A DNA stretch of 64,000 nt, from assembly GCA_964007475.1 (NCBI GenBank), contig OZ023275.1:32555619-32619618 (forward strand). Direction: 5' to 3'. The notes beneath the pieces are model-generated. The model did not search any database. It was not told where the DNA came from and worked only from the letters and a program-made list of their open reading frames with translations. Below are positions 58,785 to 64,000 of the stretch, one piece after another; positions within the stretch are counted from its first letter, which is position 1, and each line of letters opens with the position of its first letter. A program made the position numbers and the translations under genes. Origin of the DNA: Hybos culiciformis (lineage: Eukaryota; Arthropoda; Insecta; Diptera; Hybotidae).

Positions 58785-61700
58785 GTATGTAATAGGAAGC
58801 ACAACACATTATTGCATGAAGATGCAACAACGGCGAGCTCTAATAATACTGAAGTTTCGGAATCAAATAGTAATTCAGAAAATGAACATATTCCATCGGT
58901 CAACGTAGCAAATGTTAAAGTGATGACGTCATTACCAACAGCTGTAGTGTTAGTCAAAAATATATACAATGAGTTTGTACCATGTAGGGTTTTAATGGAT
59001 TCTGGATCACAGATATCATTGATTTCAGAAGATTTCGCGCAATTTTTAAAATTAAAAAGAAAATATACATCAACTGTAATAAGCGGCATTGGTTGTTCGA
59101 AAGCAACAAAGCCAAAGGGAACAATTAATATTCAAATTAAATCAAGAGTTAATGATAAAACTATTGAAACAGAGGTGTATGTATTATCTGAATTTACGTC
59201 TTATATTCATAAAAAGGAATTTGAATTTAATTGTTTAGACATTAAAAATATTCAATTGGCAGAAATTGGTCTAAAAAACAATGGAAAAGTTGATATTATT
59301 TTGGGCTGCGATATAGTATTTCGCAGTTTTACAACAGGGCATATAGATTTGGGTCCACAAAAGCCTATTTTGCAGAATACAATATTTGGATGGGTGTTTT
59401 GCGGAAAATCTAATGAAAACAACGATAGAAAAATATCATTACATGCACGTGAAAATATTGATGACCAATTGTCTCGATTTTGGGAAATTGATGGTTTAAT
59501 GGATTCTTCAATTATGAAAACTGAAGAAGAAATACTGGTTGAAAATCATTTTCAAGAAAATCATATTAGACTTCCTGATGGAAGGTATCAAGTGAGATTG
59601 CCATTTAAGGAATCGCCACAAATTTTAGGAGAATCAAAATCGAATGCATTTTACAGATTAATGGCTATGGAAAGAAAATTAAAAAAAAACGCAGAGTTTG
59701 AAATAGACTACAGAAACTTTATGAATGAGTATTCTAAGTTACGTCATATGAAAGTATCAGATTCTAGTAATGAAGATGGATTTTATTTACCACATCATGC
59801 TGTATTCAAAATGAGCTCAACAAGCGCAATTCGGGTTGTATTTGATGCTTCAAAATCAACTAATTCAAGTTCAGGTATCGGTAAATCATTAAATGATATT
59901 CTCATGATTGGTCCAAAAATTCAAAAAGATTTAATAGACAGTTTATTGAAATTTCGATGTTATAAAATTGCTATGTGTGCTGACATAGCAAAAATGTATC
60001 GCCAAATTCAAATTCATCCAGATGATATGAAGTATCAGAAAATTCTTTGGCGAAATTCATCTGATGTACCAGTTCAAACTTACAACTTACAAACGGTAAC
60101 GTATGGCACATCGTGTGCACCATTTTTGGCGGTAAGAACTCTCAATCAATTAGCAAATGATGAAAGTAGCAATTTTCCAACGGCTGCTAAGCTTTTAACA
60201 ACTGATTTTTATGTTGATGATTTTACAAGTGGTTGTCATGATGTAGATGAAGCTATTAAAATTAAAAATGAGCTGAGCAGTCTTCTGCTAAAGGGTGGTT
60301 TCGAATTAAGAAAATGGTCATCCAATAGTTTAGAATTTCTCTCCACTATTGATGATAAGCTTAAAAAAAAATCAGATTCTCTTGGTGTCGATACAAATGA
60401 TACTGTTTCAACATTAGGATTAAAATGGAATATTTTATCAGATTATTTTATATTCGAAGAAACTTTTGATCACAATTTAATCATAACTAAACGTACAGTT
60501 TTGTCTGAAATATCAAAGATTTTCGACCCCTTAGGCTGGCTATCACCATGTATAATAAGAGCAAAGATTTTAATGCAGAAATTGTGGATAGCGGGAATTG
60601 ATTGGGATGATTCGCTACCATTAAATTTGCAAAATGAGTACATAAACATAAGAGATTCATTCGTTGATGTTAATAGAATACAATTACCTCGATGGTGTAA
60701 TATAACAAAAAATTGTAAAATTGATTTAATTGGCTTTTCAGATGCATCAGAACTAGCTTATAGTGCTGTAATTTATTTTCGTGTCAGGGATGGTAACAAT
60801 ACATACATCCATTTAATAGCATCTAAAACCAAAGTTTCACCAATAAAACAAATAAGTTTACCAAAATTAGAGTTATGTGCAGCACATCTCTTGGCAAAAT
60901 TAATACATAAAATTAAATCTTCATTAAATTTAACATTTGATAATATTTTTGTTTTTAGCGATTCTATAATAGTTTTAGCATGGTTAAAAGATGTTCCAAG
61001 ACGTTGGAAAACTTTCATAGCCAATAGAACATCAGCTATTTTAGAAGTATTGCCATTTAAACATTGGAATTATGTTAAATCATCTGAAAATAGTGCTGAT
61101 TGTGCCACAAGGGGAATGTTAACTGAAGAGTTAATTAATTGCAAACTTTGGTGGAATGGGCCACATTTTTTATACAAGAATAGTTCGATACAGTCAAATG
61201 AAAATTTTGCAACCACACTAGAAGAACGACCAAGTTTTATATTTAATACAACAATAGTGGATGGAATTGGAAATTTAACCATAGATAGATATTCTTCATT
61301 TTCAAAATTATTACGAATTACAGCTTGGTGTCTCAAATTTATTCACAACATTAGATTCAAAAATGATAAATGTCAATCAAAGTTTTTATCAGTTCAATTT
61401 ATAAATAACGCTTTAAATTTTTGGATAAAATTCGTACAACGTGAAGTATTTTCACAAGAAATTTATGGCATTAAAAATCAAAAATCTGTTTCTTCAAAAA
61501 GTAGATTAAAATCATTAAATCCATTTTTAGATACAAATGGAGTTCTGAGGGTTGGTGGTCGTATTGAAAATTCAAAATTTAACTATGACAGAAAACACCC
61601 AATTATTTTAACGAGTCAACACCAATTTACAAATTTATTATTGAATGATTATCATTTTAAATACTTACATGCCGGACATCAATTATTATATCATGTGATT

Positions 61701-61853
61701 AATCAAAAGTATTGGATATTAGGTTGTCGAAATGCAATAAAACACATTATTAGAAAATGCAATATTTGTATCAGATACCGGTTAATAATACAAATTCGCA
61801 ACTCATGGGTAATTTACCAGATTTTAGATTTCAAACAGGCAAGGCATTTTTAA
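58785..61853 (+). CDS. BEL/Pao Pol: protease, RT, RNase H, integrase N-part
   Basis: Same frame as Gag, open from the TAG to 61853. Motifs in order: protease LMDSGSQISLI (about 58990), BEL-type linker with GCDIVFR, RT with ADIAKMYRQIQIH, YGTSCAPFLAVR and YVDD (60208), RNase H GFSDASELAYS (60738) and LPKLELCAAHLL, then integrase zinc finger (HAGHQLLYHV ... KCNICIRYR) ending about 61778. After that the frame is lost, and the integrase core is in another frame (61757-62758). All RT catalytic residues are intact. Confidence 0.92.
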   Translation, partial: VCNRKHNTLLHEDATTASSNNTEVSESNSNSENEHIPSVNVANVKVMTSLPTAVVLVKNIYNEFVPCRVLMDSGSQISLISEDFAQFLKLKRKYTSTVISGIGCSKATKPKGTINIQIKSRVNDKTIETEVYVLSEFTSYIHKKEFEFNCLDIKNIQLAEIGLKNNGKVDIILGCDIVFRSFTTGHIDLGPQKPILQNTIFGWVFCGKSNENNDRKISLHARENIDDQLSRFWEIDGLMDSSIMKTEEEILVENHFQENHIRLPDGRYQVRLPFKESPQILGESKSNAFYRLMAMERKLKKNAEFEIDYRNFMNEYSKLRHMKVSDSSNEDGFYLPHHAVFKMSSTSAIRVVFDASKSTNSSSGIGKSLNDILMIGPKIQKDLIDSLLKFRCYKIAMCADIAKMYRQIQIHPDDMKYQKILWRNSSDVPVQTYNLQTVTYGTSCAPFLAVRTLNQLANDESSNFPTAAKLLTTDFYVDDFTSGCHDVDEAIKIKNELSSLLLKGGFELRKWSSNSLEFLSTIDDKLKKKSDSLGVDTNDTVSTLGLKWNILSDYFIFEETFDHNLIITKRTVLSEISKIFDPLGWLSPCIIRAKILMQKLWIAGIDWDDSLPLNLQNEYINIRDSFVDVNRIQLPRWCNITKNCKIDLIGFSDASELAYSAVIYFRVRDGNNTYIHLIASKTKVSPIKQISLPKLELCAAHLLAKLIHKIKSSLNLTFDNIFVFSDSIIVLAWLKDVPRRWKTFIANRTSAILEVLPFKHWNYVKSSENSADCATRGMLTEELINCKLWWNGPHFLYKNSSIQSNENFATTLEERPSFIFNTTIVDGIGNLTIDRYSSFSKLLRITAWCLKFIHNIRFKNDKCQSKFLSVQFINNALNFWIKFVQREVFSQEIYGIKNQKSVSSKSRLKSLNPFLDTNGVLRVGGRIENSKFNYDRKHPIILTSQHQFTNLLLNDYHFKYLHAGHQLLYHVINQKYWILGCRNAIKHIIRKCNICIRYRLIIQIRNSWVIYQILDFKQARHF

Positions 61854-62758
61854 ACACTGGCACCGATTTTGCTGGTCCTATAACAGTGCGTAGTTGGAAA
61901 GGAAGAGGAGCTAAACAATTCAAAAGTTATATCGCTTTATTTATTTGCATGAGTACTCGAGCCATACACTTGGAATTAGTATCAGATTTGTCTACAGACG
62001 GGTTTTGGTTGGCATTTCGCAGATTTCGCAGATTTCTCAGTCGTCGAGGTAAAGTAATCAATTTGTACAGTGATAATGGTCGTAATTATGTTGGTGCAGC
62101 CAAACAACTTTCAGAATTTCAAGAGTTTTTGAAGACCAATCAAAAATATGTTCATCAAAAATTGTTAGACGAAGAAATCACATGGCATTTTATCCCAGCA
62201 GCTTCACCACACTTCGGTGGGTTATGGGAAGCGGGTGTAAAAAGTGTTAAGTTCCATTTACGAAGAATAACATCAGAAGCCCATTTAACATATGAAGAAC
62301 TCACAACTTTGTTATGCCAAATTGAGTCAGTACTAAATTCCAGACCATTAGCAATAGGATCAGTTAAACCAGATGATTATATAGAACCATTGACACCATC
62401 TCATTTTTTGACGCAAGGATCAAAACAATTACATTTAGATATTGAATTAAGCAACATTTCTTTAAATGAAAAATATAGAAAATTACAAAAATTAAATGAA
62501 AGTTTTTGGAAAAGATGGAGCCAAGATTATATTACCAATCTCCAAAATCGTAAAAAGTGGCATGAAACCAAATTCAATTTAAAAAAAGAAGACATAGTAT
62601 TAATCAAAGATGAAAACCTACATCCAGGTCAATGGTTAATGGCAAGGGTCATAGATGTTCATCCAGGTTCAGATGGGAATGTCAGAGTGGTGACATTGAA
62701 GACAAAGTCCAGCATAATCAAGCGTCCAATTCAGAAATTATGTTTACTTCAATCATAA
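61757..62758 (+). CDS. BEL/Pao integrase core and C-terminus
   Basis: It continues Pol after a single-base-type frame change at about 61775-61785. It contains LMGNLPDFR, the DDE residues (GTDFAGPI, LYSDNGRNYVG, HFGGLWEAGVKSVK) and the C-terminal PGQWLMARVIDVHPG block typical of BEL/Pao integrases. It stops at 62758, 99 bp before the 3' LTR. No env gene. Confidence 0.9.
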   Translation: MQYLYQIPVNNTNSQLMGNLPDFRFQTGKAFLNTGTDFAGPITVRSWKGRGAKQFKSYIALFICMSTRAIHLELVSDLSTDGFWLAFRRFRRFLSRRGKVINLYSDNGRNYVGAAKQLSEFQEFLKTNQKYVHQKLLDEEITWHFIPAASPHFGGLWEAGVKSVKFHLRRITSEAHLTYEELTTLLCQIESVLNSRPLAIGSVKPDDYIEPLTPSHFLTQGSKQLHLDIELSNISLNEKYRKLQKLNESFWKRWSQDYITNLQNRKKWHETKFNLKKEDIVLIKDENLHPGQWLMARVIDVHPGSDGNVRVVTLKTKSSIIKRPIQKLCLLQS

Positions 62759-62857
62759 TTGAATCAAATTTTAATTTGTAAATTACCTTGCAAAGATTTA
62801 TTAGTTGAAAAATTAAATTTCAAAGTTTAGAAAGTTAATTGATCAAGAGAGGCAGTA

Positions 62858-63218
62858 TGTTACGAATAGATTAACTTGCTCTCTTTAGTACATTTAGTTT
62901 AATATTTCATTTATAGTACATTTTAATAATTTTGGCAGTAATCTAAAATAGATTTTTTGTAGCAATAAAAAGTAGGTCATACGGAGTTGCTTTGCAGGGT
63001 AATAAAAGAAAAACTTCACTTGTTCTATGATAATAGATAAGTCAAGACAAAAAGGAATAAAAATAATAATAATTTGCTTTTGCATTACTTTTTAACTTAA
63101 ATTACTTTAATTAACTAAACTACTTAAATTACTAAATTAATGAATTAATAAAGAAAACTATTTGTGTTAACTAATTCAAAAAACCGAATTTCATTTTGAT
63201 AGGAAAAACGGAGAAACA
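62858..63218 (+). repeat. BEL/Pao 3' LTR
   Basis: 361 bp, matching 56675-57035 with few differences (for example AATAAAAG for AATAATAG, and TTCAAAAAAC for TTTAAAAAAC). Confidence 0.95.
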
Positions 63219-64000
63219 ATCACATTTGGTGCATCCTGCTCACCCAGTTGTGCTCAATACATCAAAAATTAAAATGCAAAGCAATATGAAAATCAATATC
63301 CAAGAGCAGTAACAGCTATTATAGAAAATCATTATATTGATGATCTACTTGATATTATGGATTCAGAAGATGAAATCGTCCAACTGGCAAATGATGTTAA
63401 ATTTATACATCAACAAGGTGGATTTGAGATTCGTGTTTGGCTTTCTAATTCAATAAAGGTTCAACAGGTTCTTGGAGAGAAAAATAATGACAAAGACTTA
63501 AATGTAGATCCCGAAAATAGTTCTGAAAAGGTCCTCGGAATGTGGTGGTCAATTTCATCAGTTATCCAATAAAATGTAACAAATGGAATGAGGATATTTT
63601 AACCGGAAAACGATGCCCAACCAAACGAGAAGTATTGAGAATTTTAATGAGAATCTGTGATCCACTTGGACTAATAGCAAACCTTTTAATTTATTTAAAA
63701 ATTTTATTACAAGATATTTGGAAATCATCAATCGACTGGGATGATGAAATCAATGATAATCAATTTAGACAATGGATGTCATGGATAAAGTTGCGTCCTA
63801 AAATTGAAATTGTTAGAATTCCCCGATGTTATATAAATAAGCCAGACATTAATAAAGATAAAGTACAGATGCACATGTTTGTTGACGCCAGTGACAAAGC
63901 GTATGCGGCTGTAGCATATTTTCGATTTGCTGAAAATGAAAATATTGAGTGCTCACTTATCAGAGCTAAAACAAGAGTAGCCCCAATAAAAAAGCTATCC
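63219..64000 (+). pseudogene. Old BEL/Pao pol, fragment c (runs off window)
   Basis: It resumes with TFGASCSP, then YIDDLLDIM (an altered RT active-site box), GGFEIRVWLSNS, KREVLRILMRICDPLGLI, IDWDDEI and VDASDKAYAAVAYFRF (RNase H), reaching the window edge at about RAKTRVAPIKKLS. It has several stops and frame changes, so it is old and inactive. Confidence 0.85.

Larger units (their letters stand above)
56675..63218 (+). mobile_element. Young BEL/Pao LTR retrotransposon
   Basis: Both LTRs are 361 bp (56675-57035 and 62858-63218), beginning TGTTACGAAT and ending GGAGAAACA. I noticed three differences between them. ATCAC is duplicated outside (56670-56674, 63219-63223). The insertion splits the reverse transcriptase of an older BEL/Pao element, whose reading continues directly across the duplication. 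Gag and Pol lie in one frame but are interrupted by a TAG and a later frame shift. A possible primer site starts at TGGTCCTACTCGCC just after the 5' LTR. Confidence 0.95.

Overview
This is an AT-rich eukaryotic window, almost certainly from an insect nuclear genome. It has spliced ABCA-type transporter exons with GT-AG introns, BEL/Pao and mdg3/micropia-like Ty3/gypsy LTR retrotransposons, a jockey-like LINE fragment, a DUF4806-type transposon gene and many MITE and foldback repeats. The order and species cannot be told from sequence alone. No bacterial features (operons, CRISPR, rRNA) are present.

Host genes. The only convincing host genes are two ABCA lipid-transporter genes, both on the minus strand. 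The upstream one (51629 to 36464) is complete: 14 coding exons join in phase to about 1,690 codons with two TMD/NBD halves. The downstream one (about 15421 to 7748) is a partial duplicate holding only the second half (TMD2 + NBD2). Its first recognisable exon carries a deletion and frame break, one splice donor is weakened, and its NBD2 signature motif is lost.

Mobile DNA. (i) 1-6.8 kb: palindromic MITEs and a ten-copy ~219-bp satellite flanked by hairpin elements. (ii) 8.1-12.4 kb: a long intron of the partial ABCA copy, filled by foldback elements that share a GC-rich core hairpin and have different arms. (iii) 15.9-32.6 kb: a tandem gypsy array (LTR-internal-LTR-internal-LTR). Its first LTR is split by a 6-kb DNA transposon with TA duplication (transposase remnant plus DUF4806-like gene) and by a hAT-like MITE. 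(iv) 32.6-35.7 kb: an unclassified repeat interrupted by a jockey-like LINE. (v) 40.1-44.6 kb: in an intron of the complete ABCA gene, a TIR element with a perfect 9-bp duplication that carries a 3.1-kb 12-bp minisatellite. Just downstream is another foldback element of the shared-core family. (vi) 52.4-64 kb: an old BEL/Pao element broken by a 30-bp-arm hairpin, a 3.6-kb foldback element and a young BEL/Pao element with ATCAC duplication.

How it fits together. The host signal is one working-looking lipid exporter beside a decaying half-copy. Everything else is nested transposition, and many boundaries can be proved inside the window because an empty homologous site is also present. The most unusual theme is modular foldback elements: conserved ends or cores combined with interchangeable tandem repeats.
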